Below are positions 37,150-48,468 of a stretch of DNA of 64,000 nt, one piece after another. This DNA is from Megascapheus bottae (lineage: Eukaryota > Chordata > Mammalia > Rodentia > Geomyidae). Position numbers and translations under genes: made by a program. The stretch lies in the NCBI GenBank assembly GCA_024803745.1, contig JANJXV010000010.1, positions 28,817,525 to 28,881,524 on the forward strand, written 5' to 3'. The notes beneath the pieces were generated by a model. That model worked only from the letters and a program-made list of their open reading frames with translations, did not search any database and was not told where the DNA came from. How positions within the stretch are numbered: position 1 is the stretch's first letter; every line of letters starts with the position of its first letter.

Positions 37150-37558
37150 AAACCTTGGGCTCTCCTAGCAGAGGTTTACAATAGAACAAAATATAGATAT
37201 ATAAGGCCATATTGTATGATGCTAAATGAAAGGACCTCCAGGATATGGAAACAAAAGTTTTATAATGATTGTTGTCCTTAATGTACTATGTTACCTCTCA
37301 TCTCTTTTGCTGTCATTTGGTTATTTCATAGTTTTATAGTATTTCACTTGGTTATCTAATATATTGGCTATATGTGTATTTGGTTATTTGGAATCGGAAA
37401 GTCAAGGGGGGAAAACAAGATGAGGGGCTGGAGTGGGGACAGGAAAATGGGGACCAAGACATGAGGAAGGGATCAATGTTTGTCAAGTAATTCACCTTCT
37501 ATCTGGTGAATATAATGTAACTGTTTTATTAATAGCAATAAAAATATATGGGAAAAAT
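37150..37558 (+). mobile_element. L1-A 3' UTR of the 4.2-kb copy
   Basis: This is a standard lineage-A 3' UTR, with the G-rich tract near 37404-37450 and the tail 'aatagcaataaaaatatatg'. The frame at 37433-37618 is UTR and flank only. Confidence 0.88.
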
Positions 37559-37565
37559 GAATTAT

Positions 37566-38140
37566 GCTTAGTTTATTTGAACACACATCTTCAGGATAAA
37601 ATGAGCACCCATTATTGATTAATATAGAAACAATAATGGGAAAACTTAGAATACTGTATTCACTCTAAGAAACTTCTTAATTAGGCTTATGGCAATATAT
37701 CTAAAATCCATAAATTTCATTAAACAGTTCTTTTATTATTACTTAGTTTTTTTCCTGCAACTCAAATGTCAGCTATCAGTTCATAGCAGTTTTAAAAATT
37801 CTGATGACATTAAAAAGAATTAGCTACATTGTCACATTTGACTAAGTGTGCATAGATAGTATTTTGGCTTATTTGTGAAAGAGAAAAGGGGATCAGTTAT
37901 AAAACATTAACAGAATGCCAGATTCTAATAAAACCATTCTCAGTGTAGAATTATACAATACTTACCCTGTCCTTTAACTATCCAAAATTTAAATATTTTA
38001 ATTTAAATATTAAAACCGATAATTATTTTATTCTATACAACCTCATCAAATAAGGGAAAAATAACATCCAATTGAAAACAGATACTGAGCTACAGAGAAC
38101 AGATGACTTTCACACACCTTTAAAAATAAATCAACGTGTT
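37566..38140. other. Unique AT-rich DNA
   Basis: No gene or repeat is recognised. Confidence 0.6.
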
Positions 38141-38292
38141 GGGCTGGAGTTTGGCCTAGTGGTAGAGTGTTTTCCTATCATACACAAAGCCCTGGGATCG
38201 ATTGCTCAGTACTGCATGAAAAGAAAAAGCCAGAAGTGGTGCTGTGGCCCAAGTGGTAATACACTAGCCTTGAGAAAGCACAAGGACAAAAG
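38141..38292 (+). mobile_element. Dimeric ID-type SINE, 3'-incomplete
   Basis: A plus-strand copy with the A box region 'tggcctagtggtagagtg' and a B box close to consensus ('gggatcgattgctc'). The right monomer stops after 'agccttgagaaagcacaaggac' and lacks the usual ending 'ttcaagccccaggactgg'. Confidence 0.88.
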
Positions 38293-39960
38293 GATTTGTA
38301 TTAAATTATAATATAAACAAATGAACTTTAAAGTTCATCCATAGAGGGCAAGTGGGGTTAACTTTGATTATTCTTGGAACTGGGGTGTGTGTATGTGTGT
38401 GAGAGCATGCGTGCGTGTGTGTGCAAGCACAAGAGCATACATAAGTGAGTACGTTTTCATGCATACTATAAGACTTTAATTTTGGTCATATTTATTTTCA
38501 ATGCATTTTGTTCTATTATTTCCTTTCTAGGGAAGATATTGTTATCTATATTTTGAATTGTCATAGTTATGAAGATAAATATTTTAATATAATCCTCATA
38601 ACTACACAAATTTCTCACATATTTTGCACACATTCTATGTATTTTTTAAGGACCATGTGAGAATGGGATGCATTCACAGAAAAATATAGTAGGAATATAA
38701 GGATTACATTATACAAACCCATGACAAAAATCTGATAGAATTAAAGTAGTTGCTCTGGAAATGGCCTAATAACCAAACCATTTCAGAGCACAGCAAAAAA
38801 TTAAATGTCAGCTTTTACCTTGTGATCCAAATGCCAGTGATTAAATTTCTCAATGATATTAAAAGTTAAGTTAAATCCTTTCATTTTAACCTAATAACTA
38901 TATGTCTAAGCATTCATTGTCTGTGAATAATGCTTACAAAATCAGGAGTCACAGAAACTCTAAAACTAAATTTCATAGAAAATCATTTTTCCTTTATTTT
39001 TTATAATTATATGACAAAGCCAAAGAAAACAAAACAAAAAAGAAAATCTGTCAATCATCAAGTGGTGATACAAAGCCAAAAGAAAAAAAAAAGAAAACCT
39101 GTCAATCATCAAGAGCAGATAAAATATAATTATGGTTTACAAGTAAAAGTCAGTAATGAAATAAATGTCAAATGTTAAAATATGCATGTCAGGATATGAC
39201 TTTTATTTCTAAAATTACAATGTACACTTTACCAAAATAACCTTCAGGGAATGTACAAATAAACTATTGTTCATTGATTTTTCCCCCAAATCCTGAATTA
39301 TAAAATACTGTCATTTGTGAAGTTAGTTAGTTATTCAATATGGATTTTATATTAGCACTTGTATTATTTTGATAAGGCTGCCATTAAAACCTACCATAGA
39401 TTTGCTGGTTTTAATAAAAGGAATCTTTTTTCTAAGATTCTGAAAATTAGATCTATGAGAAAAAATAGTTACAATGATTTATTGCTTTAGCAGCCTCTCT
39501 CCTTGGCTTTTCGTTTTTTCTTTCCTAAGATATATTTGTCTGTCTATCTGTCTGTCTTCTAATTGCCTTTAAATAGTTTTACAATTGAGTTTCTCCTTTG
39601 CTTTTCAGTAGGCATTTCTCTCTTTCATAGTCTTTCCTGTATGTGTGCTTATGTATTAATCTCTTTTTATAAGAGGAAGGGTCATTAGACTTGGAGCTCT
39701 TGTTAATTACTCCATATTGTTTTAGTTGGTTCTGAAAAGAACTTATATTTATATATAGACATATTTTAAAGTTCTGAGGGTTACCTGTAAATTTAAGGGA
39801 AACACAACTCAGAACTTAAGGATATGCTAGAATAATTTTAATGGAAATAACTGAGCGTATGTCATTTTTCCTGGACTCCATTTCATTGTGCTGGATTAAG
39901 GATTCTATTATTAAGGATTCTAACCTTCTTAGGGAGGTACCGGTTTTCAATTACAAACTG
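38293..39960. other. Unique DNA with simple repeats
   Basis: No gene is recognised. TG/CG-alternating sequence occupies 38382-38424. An imperfect tandem duplication ending in 'ctgtcaatcatcaag' occupies 39015-39062 and 39071-39113 and gives a spurious lysine-rich frame. A short (TGTC)n-like run lies at 39536-39558. Confidence 0.6.
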
Positions 39961-40051
39961 CATTTTTTTGGAGACAGTATTTTTATATGTATCCTAGGAT
40001 GGCCTAGAGCCCACTATGATTCTTCCTGCTTCAGACTCCACATGCTGAGGT
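39961..40051 (-). mobile_element. B1-like SINE fragment
   Basis: The minus-strand words 'tttttttggagacagtattt', 'tatcctaggatggcct', 'attcttcctgcttcag' and 'cacatgctgagg' follow the order of reversed B1/Alu-type SINEs. It is old and partial. Confidence 0.6.
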
Positions 40052-41040
40052 TTAAGAAATATTCCCTTGAGACCGGCTAACAGAATTCTTTCTAAAGAAC
40101 ATTTGATTACAGGAATAGTCAAATCATTCTTATAAGAAGTTCATCTTAGGAATTTAGGTATGCCTTATACAAACTACGTGGAAATGCCTTTGTACAATGA
40201 AGTGATACTTGTACCTTTAAGTTTATGAAAACATCTAAACTGAGGAAATGAACTAATTAAATATGTATATGAGTGAAAAAGCATAAAATTTCTTGTTAAA
40301 TATAAATGATACCACAAATATTATGTGAAAGGTCAACAGGTACTTTGTGGAATCAAGTGCAGAGCAATTCATTAATCTAATATAATTATATGCATTTAGC
40401 AAGTGACATTCCTGCAATCATTATACTTATGTCAGTGTTTCACTCTGAGAAATAAATTATGGAAATTTTATATTGCTGTGCAGTCTACAGAGTATGTTTG
40501 GATGTTTAATAAAGATAAAAAGCAACTTTTACAATCAATTTTGTAGCTAACTTTCATTTAATAATTATTCATTATTTCATGTATTCAATACCTACTAGTT
40601 GTATACCTGATTGGTGATAGAATTGCTGAAAACTTGTAAAGTACAGAGTTATACAGATGAAACCTTTTTTCTCCAAAGGAAGTATAGTGTGTGATTAACA
40701 AGACCAATTACTTTCTTTAAACAATTATAATACAAGGTAAAAATAGAACAAAGTAGAAGATTTTTAAAGACTATCTGAAGAGCCAATTTCAGCTAAGACT
40801 AGGTGAGGGAACGAAGGTTAAGAGACACTTTCAAGGGAAAGTAATGCCTCACAGAGTACTGAAGAAATAAATGCTCAGGCAGTTAAGATGTAAGTGGGAA
40901 AATACATCAGATAAAAGTGATAGGGAGAAACTATGTTGAGAAATTTACACAGGTTCAAATAGCACACATGTAAAATGGGTATGTGTGAAATTAATTGAAA
41001 ACCTAGAAAATGCTGGTTCACCCAAAATACCAAATATGAA

Positions 41041-41042
<2 letters not shown>
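40052..41042. other. Unique AT-rich DNA
   Basis: No gene or repeat is recognised. Confidence 0.6.

Positions 41043-41072
<30 letters not shown>
41043..41072. repeat. (GT)n microsatellite
   Basis: An uninterrupted GT run of about 30 bp abuts the SINE fragment that follows, in the place of its tail. Confidence 0.96.
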
Positions 41073-41073
<1 letters not shown>

Positions 41074-41231
41074 GATACTGGAGGTTGAATTTTGGGCCTA
41101 CGTGCTGTCCCTGAATTTTCTTTATTCAAGGCTATTGAAGTATCTCGTAAGCCTCTGCCATACTTCTGACATTTTGGTGACTAATTGGGATGAGTCTCAT
41201 TAGATTTCCTGCCTAGACAGGCTTCAAATTG
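41073..41231 (-). mobile_element. B1-dID SINE fragment
   Basis: A minus-strand copy with the ID-like half ('ttattcaaggctattgaag', 'ctctgccatacttctgac'), the linker ('ggtgactaattgggatgag') and only the start of the B1 half ('ctagacaggcttcaaattg'). The rest of B1 is missing, so it was 5'-truncated. Confidence 0.78.
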
Positions 41232-42390
41232 AAAATAATTTAAGATAAAAGAGGAAAGATAAATGAGTAATTTAAAGTTCACTTTGGAGGAACTCAGAGT
41301 TCAAGAAATAATTTAAAAAATAACATTGTAATCATCCAAATAACAATAGAGAATATGTGTGGATTCAGATAACCTTTTGGGGTTGGAAATAGGAATTTGA
41401 AGTTGCTTTCCAATTTTGTCCCTAAAATAATAAGGAAAGCCACTCAGTGAGAATTCAGTGGAGGCAATTGTCTGGGCAGAGGGAAAAATGGGGAAAATGT
41501 TGAAAAAGTTTCTTTGGGGATTGGAAGATTGGACAAATTTCAGAGAGAGAAGAATATCAAGAAATCAAAAGGCTAAAATCTTTTGATAGTTCATTTAAAC
41601 ACCATGGGAACCACACAAATTGGATACTTGATGAGGAAGAAAATAACCTATTTAGCATAGCATTTGAAATGGGGAATGGAAGCATTACCTACAGAAGCCA
41701 AGAAGATGAGAGGAATGTAGGTGACACTAAAAGTCTATGACTCTAAGGGGCATGGAACCACAAAAAGTCTGAAAATTTTGGTAATGTAAAATGGCATTGC
41801 AATGTAACAGAGGACATGGTCTCATATTTCACTTATCAGATAATGGCTCATCTATCAACCATTCAAATTTCACAGTTGAACTTCTGCTTTGAAAACAATA
41901 AAAAAAACTGTAGCCATTCACCTTATTAACATTTATTTCTTATTCTTTCTTCTCTTTCCCCACTAGAATAATAATGATGATCTATTTATGTATATTCGTA
42001 CAGGCAGCCACAAAAAAAAAATGTGGCCTAATGGCGCCAGAATTCATTTCTTCTGCTCAGAAGTCTATACTTCGATTAGTTTGGTGAGAATGCTTATCCT
42101 CCAGTCTCTCATCATGTTGGTATCTGCTAGATGTAGTGGAATTTTCTGGAACTTTATTACATATGTGATAGTTGATGTTGACTCTCACGTAAGACTTTAG
42201 CAGAGGCATTTGTCAGGAATCTAGTGGCATGAGCTTCTTGAAAACACAGTAGCTGGATTCTATGAGCAACCATCCTAGAAGACAGAAAGCCAGTGCTCTC
42301 AGAAGTCACAGTGGTCATAGCTGATATGGCTGTAAAGTACTTTCCAAGATCAATGGAAGGCAAATTACTTAGAACTTTGGCAATCATTTT
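41232..42390. other. Unique DNA, unassigned
   Basis: No gene is established. A minus frame of 76 codons (42157-42387) sits in a less AT-rich patch that looks repeat-like, but I cannot assign it to a family. An A run lies at 42011-42020. Confidence 0.5.
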
Positions 42391-43033
42391 AAGAAAATTC
42401 AGTCTGACACTGTTTGTGGGAGTGTAAACTTATTCAAATACTATGGAAAGCAGTATGGTGATTCCTCAAAAGACTAAACATAGAGCTCCCCTATGACCCA
42501 TCAATTCCAGTACTTGGCAGTTACCCAAATGTCCAAAAACAAGGACATACTAAAGCCACTAGCACAACAATTTTCATTGCAGCACAATTTACCATAGCAA
42601 GGATATGGAACCAACCCAGATGCTCCTCAGTAGATGATTGGATCAACGAAATGTGGTATTTATACACAATGGAATCATAGGCTGACATCAGAAAGAATGG
42701 CATTGTCCCATTTTAATGAAATGGAAAGACTTGGAAAAATTTATATTAAATAAAATAAGCCAGACCCAAAGGAACATAAGCTCAATGGTTTCCTTCATCA
42801 TAACAGTTAGTATACAACTAGGACTCTCCTAGCACAGGATTACAATAGCGCAAGACCTAGATACATAAGGTCATATAGGATTAGGTTAAAAGAAAGGATC
42901 TCCAGGATATGGAAAAAAAAAGCTTTATCTTGTGTGATTGTTGTTCTTAAATGCACTATGTTATTTCACTTCTCCTTTGTTGCCCTTTGTTTAATCTCAT
43001 ATTGTTACTGTAACTGACTTTGTTATCTGGTAT

Positions 43034-43078
<45 letters not shown>

Positions 43079-43291
43079 TTGAAATAGGAAAGGGAAGGGG
43101 GAGAAACAAGATGATTGGGAGGGGATGGGAGGAGGTAAATGGGGACAAAAACATGAGAAGGGTTATCAATATGTGAGAAGTAATGCACCCACTATCTGGC
43201 AAATATAACTGTAACCCCTCTATACATTATAATCAAAAATAAATTAATTTTAAAAATCAACTTACCCCCCCAAAAAAGAAAATTCAGTCTG
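42391..43291 (+). mobile_element. L1 lineage A, 5'-truncated, with 16-bp TSD
   Basis: The body (42407-43275) starts inside the ORF2 cysteine-rich block and continues through PYDPSI-like, GSYPNV-like and EFY-like segments to the ORF2 end near 42800. The 3' UTR follows, with the G-rich tract 43082-43136 and the tail 'caaaaataaattaatttt'. A perfect 16-bp duplication, 'aagaaaattcagtctg', lies at 42391-42406 and 43276-43291. ORF2 has stops. The 3' UTR carries a long (TA)n. Confidence 0.93.
43031..43073. repeat. (TA)n microsatellite inside the L1 3' UTR
   Basis: About 40 bp of TA repeats lie where other lineage-A copies read 'tatattgtatatatgct'. This indicates an expansion of a short pre-existing TA run. 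Confidence 0.95.
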
Positions 43292-43883
43292 CCACAATAA
43301 GTCCTTGATTGCATCACAACAATGCAGAAAATATAGTCTTATGTGTGTTAAGCATAACAATCTAGTTAAGAAATTTTCTGTTGACTAGGAAAATGGAGTT
43401 GGCTAGCATTTATTACCCTGTTATTTGTTTGTCCATTTAGAAACAGTATCTCGCTGAGTAATCTGGGGTGCAGTCTTGATCTCATAATTCTCTTGGTACA
43501 GCTTCACATGTTCTGCTAGGACATGTGTGCATCAAGAAGCCTGATTGGTTTATTTTTAATATCATAACCCAGGATGAATGCATAGCTTATCTGTTTGAGT
43601 CTAGGAAAGATGAAAATATATTTATATAAGATAATTAAATTAAATTCTTATTTCTGTTCTGATCATCTACATGGAAAATGGCTTGTTTTGACTAGATTAT
43701 TTTTTTTAACTGGGAAGTAAAAATATTAAAAAAGAAACAAAATTCACATGTACAAACTTTCTGGCATTGTCTGTTGAGCCACAAAAATCTTCCTTCCTGT
43801 AGCTGCATAAATGGATATACCTCATGTCTCAAAATTATTATCAGTCAGACAAATGAATGAATTCGGAAATAATAATAATTAGG
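43292..43883. other. Unique DNA with one B1-like fragment
   Basis: A possible old reversed B1/Alu-type fragment lies at 43437-43535 ('agaaacagtatctcgctgag', 'ctggggtgcagtcttgatctc'). The rest is AT-rich and unassigned. Confidence 0.5.
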
Positions 43884-44409
43884 AAAAATAATAATTTTCA
43901 TTTACTATGATTTTTCCAAGTCTTTCCATTTCCTTACAAATGGTGAGCAGTAAAGCTCAATGGTTTACCTTATCTGTAATAATTAGCACACATCTAAAAC
44001 TGTCCTAGCAGAGGCTCCAATAACTCAAACCCTAGATACATAAGGCCGTATAGGATGAGGCCAAATTAATGGACCTCCAGGACATGGAAACAAGAGCTTA
44101 ATTATAAGTGACTGTTATTCTTTATGTATTATGTTTTTCTCTCTTCTCTTGTGTTGCCCTTTGGTTAATCTCATATTGTTTCAGTATCCCACTGTGTTAC
44201 CTGGTATATTATATAGATATTTACTTGTTTATTTGAAATAGGAGGGGGAAAATGAGGGGAAAGGGTGGGGGGAGGTAAATGGTGACAACAACATAAGAAG
44301 GGATATCAATGTGTGAGAAGTAATGCACCCTCTATCTGATGAATATAACTGTAACTCCTATATACTTTGAAATAAAAAAATATTTAAAAAGAAAAAAATA
44401 ATAATTTTC
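43884..44409 (+). mobile_element. L1 lineage A 3' end with 5' inversion (twin priming)
   Basis: A perfect 16-bp duplication, 'aaaaataataattttc', at 43884-43899 and 44394-44409 bounds one insertion. Its first 44 bp (43900-43943) are the end of ORF2 in reverse orientation ('tttccatttccttacaaatgg' class sequence). From 43944 onward the 3' UTR is in forward orientation, with the G-rich tract near 44241-44279 and the tail 'gaaataaaaaaatattt'. A short stretch of about 30 bp of L1 is lost at the junction. Confidence 0.9.
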
Positions 44410-45921
44410 CAGTTTGTAGTTGTAAATGATACCTGCAATAACCCTTCTTCTTTAATAATCTTTAAATTCTCCAAATTTAGATATATTCAGCTTACAGATT
44501 CTTTAAAAGCTGCCACCCAAATCACAAAATGATATAAATTCCATGAATATTAAAGTTGTAAGAGAAAGATCCCCTATAATTTTCTATCCCAAAGCCCTTT
44601 ATTTGAAGGATACTGGAGCTTAATCCTGATTAGAGAACTGTTTGTCACAAGATTATGTTCTTAACCTTGTAACTAGAACAGTTTAAATTGTCCTGGACAG
44701 TCTTCTGCTTCCCTTAGTGGCAAAGGGCTGGATTTATGATGCACTATTTTCTCTTATTTTCACAAGGTATGTCACAGGAATTAGGTTTAAGAATTTTATG
44801 TCTTTATATGTCTCCTGTAAGATTAAACTAAACTGTATAACTTTGACCTTTCCTGTATCCTTGTATTACTATAACTCATCATGCTGATTCTATTTTTGCA
44901 GGGGACTTCAGTAGCTAATGGTCTGAGAGGGGGTGGAGGGGAAAGGCACCATTGACAAATACATGTTTAAGCTCAGACACTGAAATCTCAGGTGCTAAAT
45001 CTCTTTAGCATCTTTGGTTTCTTGATTTGTTTTTCTGTTTTTTTTTTAATACTCTAAACATAGGCATTAGAACAAGATACAAACAAATACCCTCAAACAA
45101 TTCATAGAGGAAATAATACAGGAATCAGGATTTCTTTAAAATTCTTCATTCACAAAATGATTCATTATGTAGCTAACTAATGTAAGACCCAAGTCTTACA
45201 TTTTTTTTAACAAAGGGTCACTTCCTTTAGGTTCCTACTTCCTCATTTATCTGTCACGATCAACAGTATTCTAAAGAAATAGAGGCCAGCTGTTACTATA
45301 GACAGATATTATTGTGGGCTTAATTCAACCTAGCAATAAGGGTAGGTAAACATAGTCAAAAGTTTCTACTGCACCTTTTCCTGTATCACAACACAGTTGA
45401 CACAGATTGGGATGCCTCCCGAAGACTAGAGTACCAACAAAACGTAACTTTTCAGCAGGAATTCTTCACCCAGATGTAAAGTTTCAGAATCTGAACTCCA
45501 CTGTGATTCCGGCATGGTATGCATGCACAGCTGCTTGCATTAATGTCTTGGGATGGTGACCTAGGCAGAGCTAGGAAGCTGAATCACATGAGTCAAAGGA
45601 CCCTTTCAATCCTTGGATTCTTGCACTTGTTGCTATTAAATTGGTTCACTCTCCTTCCCTATTTATTCAAGTTCTGTCATTCTAGCATGAAAATGATGTA
45701 GATTATATAGCTCAATCAAGGTACAAGTTGTCAAAGTTCACTAAGAAGTCTGTAATGTTCTGTACTCTTAAAATTTTTCTATCAACTGACAATCTGGATA
45801 GTGTGACACAGAACAAGATTAATTATTAAAAGATTTAGGCCTACCAAGAATAAGAGAATTGGTACAAAATTTATTTTAAGCAGTGTTTTAAAAGGGGATA
45901 AAAAAAAAGCGAGAAATGTCT
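44410..45921. other. Unique DNA
   Basis: No gene or repeat is recognised. A T run lies at 45039-45048 and a G-rich spot at 44926-44943. Confidence 0.6.
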
Positions 45922-45950
45922 AATTAAAAGTGCATGGTTGGGAAACAGGG

Positions 45951-45961
45951 AAAATGGCGCC
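45951..45961 (+). promoter_or_regulatory. YY1-like site at the L1-B 5' end
   Basis: 'aaaatggcgcc' starts 6 bp inside the element. It fits the YY1 core (AANATGGCG) and lies where the YY1 site of human L1 lies, where it sets accurate transcription starts. Function here is inferred from position and sequence only. Confidence 0.6.
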
Positions 45962-46538
45962 AAGACAATAGCTCTCTCCCACAAAAAGAGAGAACCAGGG
46001 AATCCCACGAGCCAACTACCTTAAGAAATCCACAACAACAAACTCAAGAAGCAACAGAGAACTCAAACCGGAAAAGAAATCCAGATAAAGCTTACATCCA
46101 ACTTTCTCAAAGAATTCAAAATGCGAGGACCCCTCCCCCACCCCTCACCGCCGGATCCGAGCCAGGAAAAGCTGAGGCTGAGGGCGCTGGGCTGGGCAGC
46201 CCCGACCGCCGCAGAAGCCAGCAGCAGAAGCCAGACGCAGGAACCAGCGCAGACCAGAACAGCAAGCAACAGAACCCAGACATGGGAACACAGGCAGTCG
46301 CGGCGATCCGAGGGGAATGAACGATTCGATTCTCCAACACTGTGGAGCACGCACAGACAAATGCAGAGGAGTGAGTAGCCCAACAGGTAGCTCAGCAGGT
46401 AGTCCAGCGTGACCCCAAACCCATCAGGAAAGAAGAGCTGGTGCCAAACTATAGAACGTAACTCAGACCCCTCCACCCTGCCCAAGAAAGACTGGCAGGA
46501 GCAGGGGGGCAAGGAATTTAGAATCCTGTCCCTTCCCT

Positions 46539-46737
46539 CAACAGCCCCCTCCCCCAGGCCATTGACTGGAGACTGACAGGCAGGCGAGCGGGTGCTAAAA
46601 CCCAGCACCCCACCAAAGGGGGCGGAGGTGTCCCTGCTACCACCCGGCCCAACAGGTTCCTCTCCCAGGCCTTTGACTAGAGACTGACAAGCAGGTGGGT
46701 GCTAAAACCCAGCACCTCACTAAAGGGGGCAAAGGTT
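46539..46737 (+). repeat. Two tandem units in the L1-B 5' UTR
   Basis: Unit 1 (46539-46649) and unit 2 (46650-46737, shorter) both begin with 'caacag'. They share 'ccaggcc', 'gagactgaca', 'ggtgctaaaacccagcacc' and 'aaagggggc' in the same order. The period is about 111 bp, with modest divergence. Confidence 0.85.
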
Positions 46738-47499
46738 ACCCAGCTCACCCAGGCCACTGGATTTAGAGAGTGGGGGGCTCTGATACCCTGCCTTACAACA
46801 GTGGGTGGGGTGCGCAGGAGTCTAGGAGCCAGCATCTGTCCCCCTCAAATCTTGAGCCGGACACCCTCCAGCTGGAAATCCCCAGGAAGACAGCACCAAG
46901 GGGCCCCCCACAGTCACAGACTCCTGGCCAAAGCCACAGAAACACAGCAGGGAACTGAAGGGCCAACCAGCAGCCAAGCTTTCCTTCTGAGAATCAGAAA
47001 AGCCCAGCTTTGCCCTTGGAGCCCACATCCTTGGCTGGGCCCCGCCCCTGGAAAGAGAGCGGACATGAGCTGGCTTAAATGAGAGTCCCTGGAAACTCCC
47101 GACCCCAGACCCTTGGCCAGGGGCCTGCCCCTGGAAGCAGCGCAGGAAAACCAACCATCCGCCCAGTGTGCTGAGACTGAAGCACGCAGATCCAACCCAC
47201 GGCCCACTGTGAGGCCACTGGTTGGGCTGAGAGCTAGTCATGCAGCAGCACACAGCCTCTGGGAACAGGCCAAACACCCGCAAAAACTGCAAACTCTGAC
47301 CTAGTCAGCAGAGGAATCACAGGTTTACACAGATTCCCAGAACCGCTGGTCCCAATCCAAGTAAAGACCACCACCTACCGACCACAGAGCTATGTACAAC
47401 AGTTCTTGATGCCTAGGAGAGCACAAAGACAAATTACGACATACATAAATAAAGTCCTACGCAAACACAAAAGGAAACAAGAGCGAAGGGACAAGAGAG

Positions 47500-48402
47500 A
47501 TGTCACCATCCCAAGAAATGACACCTGAAGAGACACGAAATATGACTCAAATCAAGGAGATGATTTTGGAAATGAAGGCTGAATTCCAAAAACATAAGCA
47601 AGAAATTTCCAAGGAACTCTTCGAATTCAAAAGAGAAGTGGAAGAAAAGTTCAATACCCTCTCAGCAGACATGATCAGCTCAATGTCCACACTTCAAGCA
47701 AAAATGGAGGCATTAAGCATCAGATTGACTGGGATGGAGAATAGAACATCAGGAACAGAAGATAAAACACAAGAGCTGGAACAGAGAATCGCCACCTTGG
47801 AAAAATCAGTCAGAATCCACCAGAGAGAGCTCCAGGAACTAGCAGAGGCAGCAAAGAAGTCTAATCTTCGTATAATAGGGATTGAGGAGGGGGCCGAATT
47901 CCAGGACAAAGGAATGCAACCATTATTCACCAAAATCATAGCAGAGAACTTCCCCAACCTCAAAAGGGAAAATACTCACATTATTGAAGGTTTCAGGACT
48001 CCAAACAGGCAAGATCCTAGAAGGAACTCATCTAGACATATCATAGTAAAGACACTAGACCCAAATACCAAGGAATTGATCTTAAATGCTGCAAAAACAA
48101 AGAAAGAGCTATACTACAATGGGAAAAAATTTTGAATCACAGCAGATCTCTCCACGCAAACTCTAAATGCAAGAAAAGCTTGGAAAAACATCATTGATGT
48201 CCTGAAGACCAACAACTGCCAGCCCAGACTGATATATCCAGCAAAACTAGCATTTACATTTGAGGGGGAAACAAGAATATTTCACTCCAAAGAGAAGCTT
48301 TATGAATACGCACACCCTAAACCAGCGTTACAAAAAATACTAATTAATCAAGAACAAATTGTAGAACATCAAGAACCCCCATCAAGAAGCAAGTATCTAT
48401 AA
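47500..48402 (+). pseudogene. L1-B ORF1 (RNA-binding ORF1p), one in-frame stop
   Basis: ORF1p is the trimeric RNA chaperone that packages L1 RNA. The frame is 300 codons long, near the usual rodent size. Residues about 15-115 are charged and heptad-like (coiled coil), about 120-205 form the RRM (NLRIIGIEE and RHIIVK words), and the C-terminal domain follows with ARKAW, QPRLIYPAKLAF and FHSKEKL words. A single TGA at 48133, about residue 212 just after the RRM, interrupts it, and the frame then runs on without shift to TAA at 48400. The start ATG at 47500 gives MSPSQEM, with no earlier in-frame coding similarity. The truncated product would lack the C-terminal domain. Confidence 0.93.
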
Positions 48403-48468
48403 TTCACTAAACACAAAAGGGGAAAAAAAGAGAGAGAAAGAAACTTAGAAGTAAAAATAAATAACGAC

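Larger units (their letters stand above)
33358..37565 (+). mobile_element. L1 lineage A with both ends, internally deleted
   Basis: The L1-A copy (33365-37558) has an authentic-looking 5' start ('cctgggaggatggcggtgg') and a complete 3' UTR and tail. The flanking word 'gaattat' (33358-33364 and 37559-37565) is a 7-bp target duplication, perhaps longer with one indel. Its span of about 4.2 kb is short for L1. The 5' UTR runs into the ORF1 C-terminus, and the RT core of ORF2 is missing. Numerous stops and frameshifts make it inactive. Confidence 0.88.
45945..47499 (+). promoter_or_regulatory. L1-B 5' UTR, GC-rich internal promoter
   Basis: About 1.55 kb of GC-rich DNA lies in an otherwise AT-rich window, as is usual for L1 5' UTRs that carry an internal pol II promoter. 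It includes two tandem units of about 111 bp (46539-46737) and a YY1-like site at its start. Frames of up to 181 codons on the minus strand (46063-46608, 46822-47292) and 127-128 on the plus strand (45934-46320, 46699-47082) follow from the low stop frequency in GC-rich sequence. I recognise no protein family in them. Confidence 0.85.

Noticed and set aside
39015..39113. A lysine-rich duplicated peptide that could be a small nuclear protein
   Set aside because: It arises from an A-rich imperfect tandem DNA duplication, with no upstream coding context.
45934..47304. Many frames of 60-181 codons in a GC-rich island, at first suggestive of a CpG-island gene
   Set aside because: The island is the 5' UTR of the full-length L1-B. 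The target duplication and the following ORF1 fix its identity.
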